Assembly: GCF_963576545.1 (NCBI RefSeq)
Contig: NC_083651.1
Span: forward strand, 24,555,748 to 24,619,747
Length of the DNA: 64,000 nt
Source of the DNA: Limanda limanda
Taxonomy: Eukaryota; Chordata; Actinopteri; Pleuronectiformes; Pleuronectidae
Reading direction: 5' to 3'
Positions 38,696-61,800 of the stretch are shown one piece after another. The number at the start of each line of letters is the position of its first letter. Position 1 is the stretch's first letter. Both the position numbers and the translations under genes were made by a program. The notes below the pieces were generated by a model. The model was not told the DNA's origin. It worked only from the letters and a program-made list of their open reading frames with translations, and searched no databases.

Positions 38696-41600
38696 CTGTA
38701 GGTAAACAAGATGGAGTCAGAAACATTGATCAGAGAACTATAGCAGTAAATCTCGACAGAAGTTATCTTCGGGTACATATCAGCCACAAACTGCAGTAAT
38801 CAGCAGTAATCAAGCAAATTTCTTTTATTTTATGAAAAATATTGAGTATAAAACCGGTCTCAGGACAATTATATTCTCTTTGTCTTGTTAGTCATTATTT
38901 TGATATTGGAAAACTAGATAAATAAATTATGCTATGCAATATAACATTTCTAGACAATTATCTAGAGAGGCAGATTTTTCACTGAAGTGAAAGTATCACT
39001 CTTTGTCCAATGCCATTTTAATCAATGAAGTTGCAGTCAGGTCATAATTTGTCCCCCTTAACTTCAGGAGTGAAGGGGAGAATATGTACTTGTCTCTGGT
39101 TGTGAATTTACCTAACCTCCTATTAAAGCAGGACGTACAATGAAAAATAATGTGCAGGTTTTTGAGCATAAACTAGCAGCTATGGCTTAGGGCTAGGGAC
39201 AAATATAAACTATACAGCCTCTTATCACACACTTTATTGACATCAACCTTGACTCACTGCAGCCAATCAGCATCCCTGCTGACAGTACAATTTTCCACAG
39301 AAAACCCCACAGACAAACATCTCCTTGTCACCTCAGTCACCGAGACCATTGGTTCAGAACATTATTTAATAGATAAAAAGAACTACAAGGATGAGAAGTG
39401 CTTTAGGTCTCGTACTTGTTTTAATCTTATTATCTAGCAGTAAATCAATTTAATTAATCCCAATAAGCATGTATGCAAACTAAAACCAAAACAAAAGCCC
39501 CCAAACCACCGTTAGGCTGAGAGCCATTGTTAACTCTGAGCCTGATAAGCCACATTCTACTCTGACTCTGGACTCTATAACAGAACATCTAAAATGACAC
39601 TGGCCGACAAAAAGTAAACTGCTGCTGCTGCAAACCATCCTCTCTACACATCCCAGTACTATGGGGGTCATTGTACACACTGGGTTTTGGATATCCTGAA
39701 CAAAAAGAGACTGAGTGACTGTCAATCGCAACACGATTTCAAAGGCCCGATTCCAATATATTTGAAATAAATCAAATCCTTTGGCAGGCACTCTCCTTGG
39801 CCTGAATGCATTGCTGTCATAGGCGTGCCTGACTCATGGTATATGGTTTATTGACAATCATTATCTTTTGGAACTACTTTAAATCAGACAGATTTAAACC
39901 TGGGATTCATCCAAACATCACAGGATGAACTAACATCCACAAACATCACCATTCGGGTGTCTACCAGAGATAAAACCCCTTTGTGATTCCTTAAAGTTAA
40001 AGCTGACCTTAAACAGTCGGCGGCATTGTCAGACACATCATAGCAATTACATCTGGTCCCTGCCTCAGTAATCTAACATCTCTCCTTTCCTGTCACAGAA
40101 GCCCCACACATTTTAATGTCAGATCATCGGGCGACAATTCCTTCTTGGTCAGTGATCTGATCACAGAGACTTGTCCTCCAAAGTATCATCTTATCAGTCC
40201 ATCAGACAAAACAGGAGGAGGAACTGCAGCTGTTTTCTCTACACAGTTTGTGTTTAACGACAATGACCTTTGAATGTTCATAAAAAGAAAGACTCCAAAG
40301 CTTTGGCACATGTGACTTTACTGGACAGCTTTGAACTCACCTTGCATGTAAATGAACCTGCTAATCAGCAAAGTAACACTGGAGACCTATGCCCAGGCCA
40401 GACTGCAGAATGGTTCTGCCACGGAAGCCTCACTGCTCTCCTAGAGATTTGAGGTTTCTCCCCGAACCGCGCTTGCTTAACAGCTAAATAAACAATGAAA
40501 ACGTGATTCACCACAGTCTCAATGTTTATCAGGAGATATTTTAATATTTGCAACAGTTCCTGAAATCGTTTCAAAATAAAAGCACTATAATAAATGATAA
40601 ACAATAAAGTGTTGATATACAGAGGGGCCATCTTGGATTTCTAAGTTTGGGGTGTGGGCAGGTTCCTCCGACCTTCCGGGTCGAGATTCCGACTTGAGGT
40701 GGTGTTCCAGTTGCAACTTACGACATTGGGGTCAGAAATTCCGAGCTCCGAGGTGTAATGTAAGGCTGTTTTCCATTACACCTTGTTGAACCGGAGAAGA
40801 CTCGCTGCCAGTATGAACAACAGAAAACCGAGACATGCAGCCGAACTGTGGCGCAGCTTTTCCACGACAAAACCGCAGCAAGTGTGGCCCCGGTGTTAGT
40901 AACAACATCTGTGTACACGGACAACTTCCGTATCCAGATGACCTTTTTCCTATTGGGTGCTGAAACTGCTCATACTAAAATAATCAGCAAGCTCAGACTA
41001 AACTTTGGTGAAAATAAGGTCTCTGTTTTTCTCATAGGACTTAAATGTTCATGATACAGCATTGAGTCTTGATGAAAATGATATTAATAATGTGATCATA
41101 ATAATCCTGATAATGCTGGGAAACAGCAGGATAAAGCACTGTAAAGTTGTATTGAGCCCTGACCCAACAAACAGTAACACACTGTTGGTCTTAAAATGAA
41201 TTGAAGATCAGTTGTGTCGTTGGCCATTGATATTTAGAGTCAACAAATGTAGACTGCTATCATTAAGTGCCTCTATAGTCTTACCTGATACAGTAAAGAC
41301 TGCCACCACCAGCTGGAAGATGCTATAGATGAGGGGGAATGCAAACATAACTTCCAGTTCAGCAGGGCTGAAGGACAGCTGCACAATTGTGCTGCACAGC
41401 TGGGAGTTCTGGAAACCCGTCTCCAACGCAATGGTTCGACATCTGAGGGAAAAAAGCAGGGGGAAATAGTCATAAATCTGTTGGCATTATCAAAGTTATG
41501 TGAGACATATCACAAGTTAGTCAAGATAAAGGATTCTCTCAAGTAAATATTACTAAATGCGAACTTCATGGTAATCAGGGCCGGGTCTAGGCAGGGGCAA

Positions 41601-43386
41601 GAGGGGGCCTGGCCCCCTCAAATAAATGTTGTGCCCCCTCAAACTAAATCCCAATTTATAATAATAATAATATAATAAAGCACAATGCCCCCTCAAGATT
41701 TGTGGCTGCCCCCTCATACATGCCTGTCTAGACCCGGCCCTGATGGTAATGCTGTCACCCTACCTGTACCAGGGTTGACCCGCAATGCGGGCCAGTGTGA
41801 ACCCCAGGCCGAAACCAATAAAAGGGTAGATTGTGCCGATGATCCAGAGGGCAGGATCAATGTCCCAAGAAGACTGGTAGAGAATTCCTCCAACCACAGC
41901 TATGATAAGAATGAGAGCAAACCCTCCAATGGAACCCACCTGTGCACAGAAGACACATTATTAAAAGCCCATCCAAAACTCTTCATTAGATCGAGCCATG
42001 CAAAATGTAAAAGTCAGAACAAATCCATTCACCAAATTCTTATCAGATTATCGAAATTACAAGTAAGTCAAGCGTTTTCTTACCCTGAGGATCTTCTTTG
42101 CCAATTCGGGCTTCTTGTGTTTTAAATACATTCCCAGGGAAATTGGGATAAGGAGGGCCACGAGAGTAATGGCTGAAGATACATAGTTTCATAGTATTAC
42201 AATCTTTTTTATGATTATTATGTTTACGCAACACAAAATATCACTCAGATTCACTGGATTTTAAAATGTATTTTCCAAAATGACAAATGCAGTGTAATAT
42301 ATCTGCAAACTAATCATATGTTATGGTTGTCATAAAAAGTTCTGACTACAATTCTCAAAAACATATTGGCTAGTGATCAATCTTATTACCAATACTGTCG
42401 TATGGGATCTGGATGCTTTCGGAGGAGGTCCAGACGGAGGTGTAAATGAGTAGACATAGAGGCATCATCCCCATGGCCAGGATAGAGGAGCAAGCAGTCA
42501 TACTGATACTGAGGAGGAGAGGACATGAACAGTGGGTTGGACATTTTTGTGTGACATTTGGGCACACACACATCTGCATTATAAATATCAAAGTACAGTA
42601 CAGTCATACAATATGTCAGCTAGATTGGCCAAATGGAAACAAAATGCCATCCTCTCCCTAAATCATGTTTCGACAGCAGCTTCCGAGTGCATAAAGATAA
42701 ATATAAATATGAATGAGTTCACTTGAATTTTCAATCGAGGGAACATTGTTTGTCTGCACTGTTCTATATACTCATAGAAAACATGGTTATGTGCTACTTA
42801 ACTGTGATGTGCTCAAACCTAGATAGATTATTTCTACATTAAGATCATTAATCAATTATTCTGGCATATTGGTTTATTAACAAGAAATCTGTGTAGTTTG
42901 TCAGGTGTGTTTTCAAACGGCACATCATTGACTGACATGATAATATCCAATGATGGTGCCAATGAGCCACTCAGTCCAGCTGGTTCTTTACCTGAGGTCC
43001 ATGTCTCCATCCAACCAGTAGCAGATGATGTTGGAGCCGGTGCCTCCAGGACAGCAGCCCATGATGATGATAACGACAGCCTGCACAGGTAGAACGTTGA
43101 AGGCCAGTGACAAGGCGAAGGCTGTGAAAGGCATGATGCCAAACTGGCAGAGGAAGCCGATTATTATGCCCCAGGGCCTCTTGATGTGGCCCAACAACTT
43201 GTGGGCATCCACAGTGCAGCCCATGGAGAACATGACCATACCCAGCATTATGGTGAGCACTACGCTCAACACCTGGCCCAGCACTTCATTGAAGTTACTG
43301 GCAGGTACAAGGCAGTTTTTGCCTGAACAGATTGTTGCAAAGGAGTCGCAGGCAGGAGGCAAAGTAACTGCCTTGAACATGTTCAT
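38502..43386 (-). CDS. slc10a2: slc10a2-like apical sodium/bile acid cotransporter (complete, six exons)
   Basis: Family role: Na+-coupled uptake of bile acids at the apical membrane of ileum and kidney (ASBT). Exons join(43386..42992, 42508..42390, 42172..42084, 41939..41764, 41442..41285, 38695..38502) code 376 aa (human 348). All introns are GT-AG and all phases close. Family hallmarks: FSMGC (53-57), GHIKRPWG (66-73), CQFGIMP (80-86), [10 protein letters not shown] (111-120), [15 protein letters not shown], the broken-helix Na+ site E267-x-G269-x-Q271-N272, and [22 protein letters not shown] and [10 protein letters not shown] fit the ASBT rather than the NTCP N-terminus. The tail is longer than human and charged (ends NTKL). 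The usual N-terminal N-glycosylation sequon is absent. The start has A at -3. Orthology of slc10a2 against a fish paralogue is inferred. Confidence 0.93.
41285..41442 (-). CDS. slc10a2: slc10a2 exon 5
   Basis: Codes [18 protein letters not shown] to VVAVFTVS, including the E/Q/N Na+-binding helix. Acceptor TTTCCCTCAG, donor G|GTAAGA. Confidence 0.94.
41576..41742. mobile_element. hAT MITE (167 bp) in slc10a2 intron 4
   Basis: Terminal inverted repeats CAGGGCCGGGTCTAGGCAGG and CAGGGCCGGGTCTAGACAGG (19 of 20 identical) with a perfect 8-bp duplication atggtaat at 41568-41575 and 41743-41750. The subterminal parts carry GGGGGC motifs and the centre is AT-rich. It makes up half of the 321-bp intron. 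Confidence 0.93.
41764..41939 (-). CDS. slc10a2: slc10a2 exon 4
   Basis: Acceptor TGTGCACAG; codes [11 protein letters not shown] to [10 protein letters not shown] plus two bases. The donor AG|GTAGGG at 41763 lies 13 bp from a hAT MITE target-site duplication. Confidence 0.93.
42084..42172 (-). CDS. slc10a2: slc10a2 exon 3
   Basis: 29 codons from [15 protein letters not shown] to AKKILR. Donor AGG|GTAAGA. Ends in phase 0. Confidence 0.9.
42390..42508 (-). CDS. slc10a2: slc10a2 exon 2
   Basis: Acceptor after TCTCCTCCTCAG; codes [20 protein letters not shown] and on to YDSIG. Donor G|GTAATA. Confidence 0.92.
42992..43386 (-). CDS. slc10a2: slc10a2 exon 1
   Basis: 131 codons plus two bases. 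ATG at 43384-43386, with a second in-frame ATG two codons later. Donor AG|GTAAAG at 42991. It contains the N-terminus, the first three helices and the GGTGSN Na+-site loop. Confidence 0.93.
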
Positions 43387-46300
43387 CGTGAACAGTGTAA
43401 CGGAAAAAAACGTTGAGGATCGGTGGCTCCAAATTATAGAGGAGACTGGAAGTAAGGTTCCTCTTGTACGTCCGAGATTCCAGGAGACTGCTGAGCTTGT
43501 CCTTGTCCAATATCCAATGAGACCACAGCAAATGTGGCAACGGTTCTGCTCTCTGCTCTTTATGCCTCAGCCATATCAATTCAGAGGCGGAAATCAGGAG
43601 AAAAATGATCAAAAATTAATCAATACTTGAGGGTTTATGGGGTCAGTGTTCAGAAACACATGCACATAAAAAGAGAATCATTCTGTACATGAAGTGTGAT
43701 TGCACCATTGCACCAACTTTTATTGCCCTTTGGCCTCTTAAAACTTTATTGGACAACTATACTATACAGCATCATCATCCTACAATGTCAGTGAGGATGG
43801 AAGATGCCTGTATTTCTTAAAGGCAGGACACACCCTGTGTGCTCAGGGTATTCTTCACAGAATGCTTGTAAAAATTATACCCTTTGGCCTTTTTATCATT
43901 TAAACATTAAATAACACAATGGATATAATAAGTGGATGATGTTTTTTATACATACCAATAAAAAGTCTCTGATGTCAAAGTAGAACTAGGAAAAACCAAA
44001 CCCTATAATTGACCTTAATTAAGTTATAAACCTATAGAAAATTATCACTTTTGGGAAGGATACAGGAAAACTTTCCCTGGATAGTCATCAGAAGAAAGAA
44101 AGTTTAATCAAGATAGTGATTTAAATATGGAAACACTGTATTTGTGTCAGAGAGTAGTCACTGAATTACAGAGGATAATTCTTTTTTATCTTAATGAAAT
44201 ACATATTATATGTACATTTTGTCTTTCTGAAAAAATCTGTTAAAATCCTTCAGTGGGTGAACTCTTTAATTCAGTCCAGAATTCATGGTCAAGTTAGCTG
44301 TAACTTGCTCAGTTTAGTTTTGAGTTAACATGGCAGAGCCGCAGAATCTAAATGTACAAACTCGATAAAGGCCAGGCCCATCTACACAGCCACACATCTA
44401 TACTGAAGAGGGTGAACAGTGTTTAACTCTCTTCAGTAGTCAGAAGTTACATTTTTGGTTTTCAAGTTTAAATAGTCTTTATGAAATGCACCATTATTCA
44501 ACGCACTGATAAAAATGGTAGCTCATATTTTTTGTAGGCACTTTATGTCAACATGTAGCACATGCCAAGTGTTGAAACTTTAAAAATGTTAAGTGTGCAT
44601 CATAAAGTTCTGTCGCAAAAGCCCATTACCCTGTCGCTTTGATGTTCAAGAGTCAAGGAGTGCACAAGAGTTACAAACTAATAAAGTTCTTTGTTCCTTG
44701 ACATTGTATAAAAGTATCCATTTTTTATAAACAAACGAGCCAGGTTGTTCTTACCTCCCCAGGGTCCCTCTGAAAGGTTTCCCTCACTCTGTCTCCAGGG
44801 GAAGAGTGAAGCGTAACTCAAAAGTTAAAGGGCAACCAGCAAAGACAAACTCAAGGTATCATATTAAGTTGAAAAATTTAAATCAGCTCATGTCAATAAA
44901 ATAGAACACACAATAACAACAGTAATCAGTACATTTTAATTTTATTATAATGAATATATAAGCATGATAAGCACAGCCTTAACTAGAGACAACTACAATC
45001 GGATGTTCTGACCCATGAGGGGTTAGTAAACAATACTGTTTCTACTCAGTACTCATGAGTCAGAAACCACCCATGATCAAATTCAGCCTTCATTTTGATG
45101 TCTGCTTGACGCTTGTAAAGATTCATGATGATAACCTTTCAAGGTTGTGAAGCTCTATCACAGACGCCTGCCAAAATCCTAAAATCTGCTGCGTCATTGG
45201 TAGTTACTGCCACAACAGGTGTCTCCAGGAAAACAAACTCACATCTAAGTTAGCGTTGAGATGTTAGCAAGGCTGGAAATGGTCAGGTTTAAAAAGGGCA
45301 GAAAAGGACAGGACAATGCTTGTGTCTTTTGTGTCTTAATACACTCTAATTTTAGGCAAATATTTACTTGCATTTTTGTTTGTGCAGCAGAAAAAGAGTT
45401 ATGCAGAGGTTCCCCACCTCCAAAATGGGATAATGGGTAACTTTTTGGTGACTTATTAGTTCAGTATGTGTGGTTTCTTATTACACACATCTACCCTCCA
45501 GTTATATTTGAAACCTAACCCCTATACATATATATGTAGAGATTGATCTGAAGAAAAAGCTGGAGGAAATTTGTCTTGTTCAGCGCATGTATGAGGAGAC
45601 AATCTTCCGGTGTTTATATTTCAGGTGCTAGCGCCTGGAAACAAGTGTTTGAGCTCATTTTGTGTCTTACTGAAAGTAACTAACTGCAGCAAGAACTTGT
45701 TCATATAGTGTTTATATGACGTGAAGAGAGATGATGATAGACTAAAGCTTCAGCAGTGATTTTTTTCCTCACCTTTTGGAACGACACCTGGAGCTCTAAC
45801 TTAAAGGTAGAGACCAACTTAATATTGTGTTCACAATCAGGTGACTGTTTTTAACGTTTGATATTTTAATAACAAAAATAACATTTCTTTCATGTTCTAA
45901 AATGTTTAATATTTCCCAAATTCCATGGTTTTCCAATGGTTTTCTTGGTCATAGAATATTGATTTCCTGAGCATTATAGCTCACACATTGCAGAGACAGC
46001 AGAGACATATTACTTTCTGCTTCAGAACGAAAGTTTCAATAGAAAGGTTTGAAGGATATACAAGCCACACCTGTAAAGGTTGCGTGCAGTGATTCACATT
46101 TCTGTTATCTAATTTAAAATTCTTTGTCAATTTGTCAGTCAGTATTGTGGTGAGGAAGGGGGCAGTGAAATCCTCTGAAGAAGCCTTATCAGTCTTTATT
46201 TGACTTGCCCTTCATTCGGGCTGCAGTAAATTTTAAGTATCGTTCTGCTCCCGATGTGTGAAGGTTTGTGTCATGACACGACCATTATCTTAGCTGATCT

Positions 46301-47286
46301 GATTCCAGATAACGATCTAATCTGATGGGTCCATATTTCACAATGTTCCCGGTCCACTGTAAAATAAGCGAATGATGATAAGGCACTTTTTTGTCTGGCC
46401 CACCGGCTAGTTTTTTCTTTTCTTTTATGTAACTAAGGAAGAAATTAAGAGGGATGCAGAGGGATTTTCAGGATGTGACCTTGACTCTTGCTGACTACTC
46501 TCAATAAAAAAGTTTATGACCACATATGTTTGCAGATTTTCTGTGGTTTCAGCCTTCACTCCATTTGCAGCCTAAAGGTGTTTCCCATCATATTTTCATG
46601 AGTGTTTTATTTCTTGCAAATAAAGTAACTTGCCAACAAATTTTGCAACAATAACACAATGTTTGGTCTGAATGATTACTCTGTGTAGTCCTTCACTATG
46701 AGAGGATGTGGGAAAATTACTTTTGGCCCAAACATACCCAGTTGAAGATTAATGGTGTCTTCCGGACCCTCTCCCTACAGGTTTCTAATGTTGGAAGTCA
46801 TGGGCTGAGTGAGAGGAGTTTTCTAATTATATTAATCAGACAGCAAAACCTGGACAAATTTATAAAATGAGGAAGCACTCTACACAGGACTTCAACTGTT
46901 CTCTCAACTTCTAGTGTTTGTTGCCAATGAAACTACCTCGATCTCTCCTTTCTACATCCAACTGTAACACACTGGATTATTATGAAGACGACAAAAGTTC
47001 CAAAGTTTGCATCCTCATTCCCCTTTGTGCAATTCATCATGTGTCGCTACTTTTTATGACCCCATACTTGAATATGGCCATTTGGAACGAGTATCAAGAC
47101 CTTTGTCTCTAGATGTAGTTAGTTTTAACTACAATGACCAATAAACAAAAGTATATGATTCCAGTCAACCTGAGTTTTTGACAAGCTCAATGAAACAAAA
47201 ATCTGCTCTGTCAACTAGTAAGATTTAACAGTTAGCAAGGCTTCATAGGTTAATAATCCAACCAATACATCAGTTTTACTTACATG
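43387..47286. other. slc10a2 5' flank and intergenic stretch
   Basis: The first few hundred bases should hold the slc10a2 5' UTR and promoter; I could not fix a TATA box or start site. Beyond that no exon was recognised on either strand to 47.3 kb. The open frame on + across 43025-43630 is the complement of slc10a2 exon 1. Confidence 0.5.
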
Positions 47287-47403
47287 ACCAATGAACTGTA
47301 AATGGTGAACAATGCTTCTCCACTTACTCCTTTTGTACAAAATTGAAGCCAAAAAAAGACGGTGCTGCCATTTTTGCAGTTATGCTGTCAATTGAAGTCT
47401 GGG

Positions 47404-48426
47404 CAGGGGCGTTTCTAGGATTGAAAGAAAGGGGGGGCTTAGCCCCTAAGGAAGCTGAATGTTTGCGCGTGCAGCGCGCGGCAATTTCTTTTGGGCTCAT
47501 TTGGGGCTGAGGATATCCATTGTTTCAGACAGTTCATAGATTGGTTCAATCAGAAAGAGTGTGATTTTTCTGTGTATCTTTGCTTGCATTCATTCAGTAT
47601 AAGATAACAGAAGAGACAGAATTTCAGGGTCATTGTGAAATTTGACAACACAAATATGAACTTTTCTCAAATAGAGAGAAATATTTTTCCTGCTTGTAAA
47701 GGAAAGACGAATATACTTGTTTTGACTAGGGCGGAGCTGTCACCTCTGCTAAAGAATCTTCTTATATCCATCTGGTCAATGAATTGGATGATATAACGGT
47801 ACAATAGCGTTATGAGGGACACTATGACATTTAGTTTCCACTAGCATTAACTGATTATAAACAACAACATTCTAAAGGCACTGATATTATTGTTTTAAAA
47901 TACTAGAGATAGATATTAATGCAAAGAATAGAAAGCTGTTGATAGTTATTTCTTACATTTCAAATTTGCTCGTTTACACTCTTGCTCACTGGAGACCTTT
48001 TCTAACAAAATAGCTAGCTAGCTAGCTTAGTGTTAACATAGCTCATTACAATATTCCCTTTCATTTGCCTCAAGTAAACCTAAATTTAAGCAGGTAACAA
48101 TCGTTAACAACTACAGATAGCCACATTCTGTAACCACCTGTACTTACAATTTCACTCTGTGCATCATTTACTATGAGCTAAACTCCTTGGCTGTAATCCT
48201 GCTGTCTTGATGAGAGACGTTACTTGGCAGAGTGAGAAGCCAGCGCAGCAGCGATGCAGAGTCCCCAAGATCCTAGTGCCCGGTCTTTTATTGTTAAGTA
48301 TGATGAGAGGCTATTGGATTGTAATTTGAAGGGGGAGAAAACATACAAACCAGAAACGCACTCACATATGTAGCATGTTAGAGTTATAAATAACTTGTCC
48401 ATGTGTAAAACAATAGTTTAATTTCC

Positions 48427-48457
<31 letters not shown>

Positions 48458-48532
48458 ATAATTATTTGGGGGGGCTGAAGAACATTTTAGGGGGGCTTCA
48501 GCCCCCCTAAAACAGGCCTAACGACGCCCCTG
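47404..48532. mobile_element. non-autonomous hAT element, 1,129 bp, nested insertion
   Basis: Ends CAGGGGCGTTTCTAGG and (inverse) CAGGGGCGTCGTTAGG, each followed within 30 bp by a G-run/GGGGCT block. The 8-bp duplication agtctggg is perfect at 47396-47403 and 48533-48540. Carries an A26 run at 48427-48452 and no transposase frame. The flanks on both sides read as one continuous older sequence once the insertion is removed. Confidence 0.9.
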
Positions 48533-48859
48533 AGTCTGGGCATTAGTTATTTTGGTGTGACGTCATGGTACCAAAGTCCCACTGATACACAGGCCCTGCT
48601 TATCTTGGGAAGCTGTCTATCATGACATTTCACCCCATTTCTACAGCATCAAATAACTAATCGAAGTAAAATCAACATATCAGTGTGAAAGCAGATTGAA
48701 AATTTAATGAACAGATTGTTTTGGTAGAGTTCGATAAAGCAATCAATAAAATATTATTTCCATAGCCCATTGTAGCAGTCGACCATGCCACATGGCTCTC
48801 CTAAACACTGCGCTGATTGATCCTCTGGTACAGGCGAAGGTGGTCTCCTAGCCCCCTCA

Positions 48860-49050
48860 GCCCCACACCCTTATTCACAAATCACAATTTGTCTCATATG
48901 GCTTAACAATGTGTGACATCCTCTGCCTTTAACCCTCAACCGGGGTAAGGAAAAACTAAAAAACAGGGTAAAAAGAAGGTAGAAACCTCAGAGAGAGTCA
49001 CATTTGAAGGATCCCTCTCCCAGGACGGCCAGAAGTGCAATAGATGTTGC
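48860..49050 (-). repeat. dispersed repeat copy, inverse of 31555-31775
   Basis: Read on -, 'cacttctggccgtcctgggagagggatccttc', 'tctctgaggtttctacc', 'cctcaac' loop and 'gccatatgagacaaattgtgatttgtgaata' parallel the + strand copy at 31.6 kb. Confidence 0.65.
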
Positions 49051-50584
49051 ATGTAGCCGATCACATTGACAAAATTACAATATTTACAACACTGATTATA
49101 AGAAAGAGTTTTTATAATTTTTTATAATTGAAAGGTGTCCATGTTTAAAGTATATTCAGACATAAGATAATCGTCTTATAGAAAGGAGTTGCTGACAATA
49201 TGTACTCCAGGTGTGAAAATGACTTTGCAAGAAGGTAAAATAAAGCAATAAAATAATTGACACCAGTATGAGCGCAATCCAGAGTAGATGTGAAACCCTA
49301 GAATTTAAAGATGCTACTCTAGTTCCCGTCAATGCCCAATCCAAAATGACAATTGAGGAAAAACAAACAGTGCCAGTCAATGCACTTATAAAACGTACGA
49401 GTCATATTGCAAAGGTTTATGGGTAACACCACTATAAATATTGATGGAACATATGAGTGGAGACTGTTCTTTTATGAAACAAGTGTAAAGACTTCTCCAA
49501 GATCAGCTATATCTCTAACATCTACCTTAACACCTCTTAGGCTATGTTTTCCCTGTCCATATATTTTGGGGTCTTTGAGTGTAGGTCTGTTTTTCCTACT
49601 AGCCCTCCTAGATTCCGTTAAAAACATACAACAGTGATTTGTTGGATGAAAAACTCCCCTGCGTAGGGGCCTGTCCTCAACCCTGTGCAACACTTGAGGG
49701 GTGAAGGGTCAGCCAGTCATTGTTAATATCCTTTTGGTGACATAAGACAAACTTTTATCACCAGGCCATGACGCTAATCTCATAGATATACAAATATGCT
49801 ACCTGCCTGTATACCTTATATATACACACATTCTTATATTAATATACACTTACCACTTTGATTTTACCATGCATCCTCTAATGTATATTGTGTTATAGTA
49901 TTGCATTTGTTTTTTATATTAAGCTGTTTTTTTTTGATCGGAATTGAATTATTGGTCTAATTGCACTCCTGAGCCGACCTGTTGTTCTCATCCAACACTT
50001 TCCTTTTCTCTGTTCACCCTGTGTTAACTTAAACAAAACTTAAACCTTGAAACTTACCAAACGTTAGAAATGCTCTCAGTGGAAACATAAATAAAATCTC
50101 TTTAACTTGATTCCAAAATATGATGGAAAACCTTTCCATGAAGACTGTACCTACATCCATGAACAGATCAGACAAAAATATATTTTTTTAAAATGAATCA
50201 CATGATGGTGTAATTTCCGGTCTGATCAGATGTCCACATCATATTGGCCATATCATATACTTGTGAAGCATTTGTCTGCATTCTGAAGGGTGATGTAGTA
50301 CATATACAGTTAAAGGACAACTAGCCAAACCAACAAGAGTGAGATTTACATTTTAATTCATAGTAAAAGCATCTTCAGCTATTTTGTAGCAGTATGTAGA
50401 CAGTGGAGGTGGTACATCAGTCAAAACTCTCTCCAGCCCACATTGTCCATTATTAGACACACACTGAGTCATAAAATACATTAAAAGTGCTGTTAAATCT
50501 TCAGTATTCCCATTATCTGCTGTTGGGAAGAGATTAAAGAGAAGGATTCCAGACCTCACTCATGGAGACTAAGCTGACCTCTGA

Positions 50585-61071
<10,487 letters not shown>

Positions 61072-61130
61072 GTTTCTCTGAAGGTTTCAGAGCTGCCTGC
61101 GGGGTCATGAACCAACAAGCAGTACCACAC
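61072..61130 (-). other. gtpbp8 5' UTR part of exon 1
   Basis: Sense acceptor AAATCCCCCAG ends at 61131, placing 59 nt of 5' UTR before the ATG. It includes an upstream out-of-frame ATG at 61106-61108. Confidence 0.6.
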
Positions 61131-61646
61131 CTGGGGGATTTAAAAAGATCAGAACGACATGTTATGCAGTGGGAATTTATAGAGGTTGCTTTTTTCCCTT
61201 CTGTATTGCCCTTGTTATGATGAGTTAGGAGTCTTTTATACGTGAAATGTAATTATAACATGAAAATGCCTGTTTAAAATTCCCGGAATGTTCTGCTGCA
61301 CAAATGATAACGGTATGGTTGTGTAATTTAGATGCTTCGATGTTGGCTACCTTTGTTTCTAAATATAAAATAATCAGGATCTTTTTGAAGCTGCCTAAGA
61401 CAGTGATGACAGATTGGATCTCTCTTCTGATGAGACCCTGGTTTACTCTGTTACAAACACCAGGACACGGGAGGGGGGGGACAGCCCCAGAAGAGACAGC
61501 ATGTTAAAATGCTTCTTTAATCCAACGTGTCCGACATGCTGACGTTATTAATGTAATATCGTGATGTCAACAAGTCAGATAACATCAGTTACACAGATAA
61601 CACGTTTGATAACAACGACGAACACAAACTGTTTCATTTCACTCAC

Positions 61647-61800
61647 CAGATCTCAAATGTGGTCATCACTCGATGAATCCTTCAGCTGAGTTTAACAGCA
61701 GCTGAGTGTTAACATGCATTAGGACTTCATAGCGTCTGTGCTCCATTAGCCGCTGTATGGAGCCACGTGAGTGCAGCGCTCAAATGAGTCCGACTGTTTG
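61647..61800 (-). promoter_or_regulatory. gtpbp8 upstream non-coding exon and promoter region
   Basis: Sense sequence ends in a strong donor CTG|GTGAGTG at 61647/61646, which pairs with the acceptor at 61132. Upstream lie a CACGTG E-box (61764-61769) and locally raised GC/CpG. No TATA box seen, as expected for a housekeeping gene. Start site not determinable. Confidence 0.5.

Noticed and set aside
41685..42125. 146-codon open frame on +
   Set aside because: Crosses the hAT MITE and the antisense of slc10a2 exon 4; no recognised domain.
43025..43630. 201-codon open frame on +
   Set aside because: It is the complement of slc10a2 exon 1 and its 5' flank; no family signature, and the - strand coding frame explains the openness.
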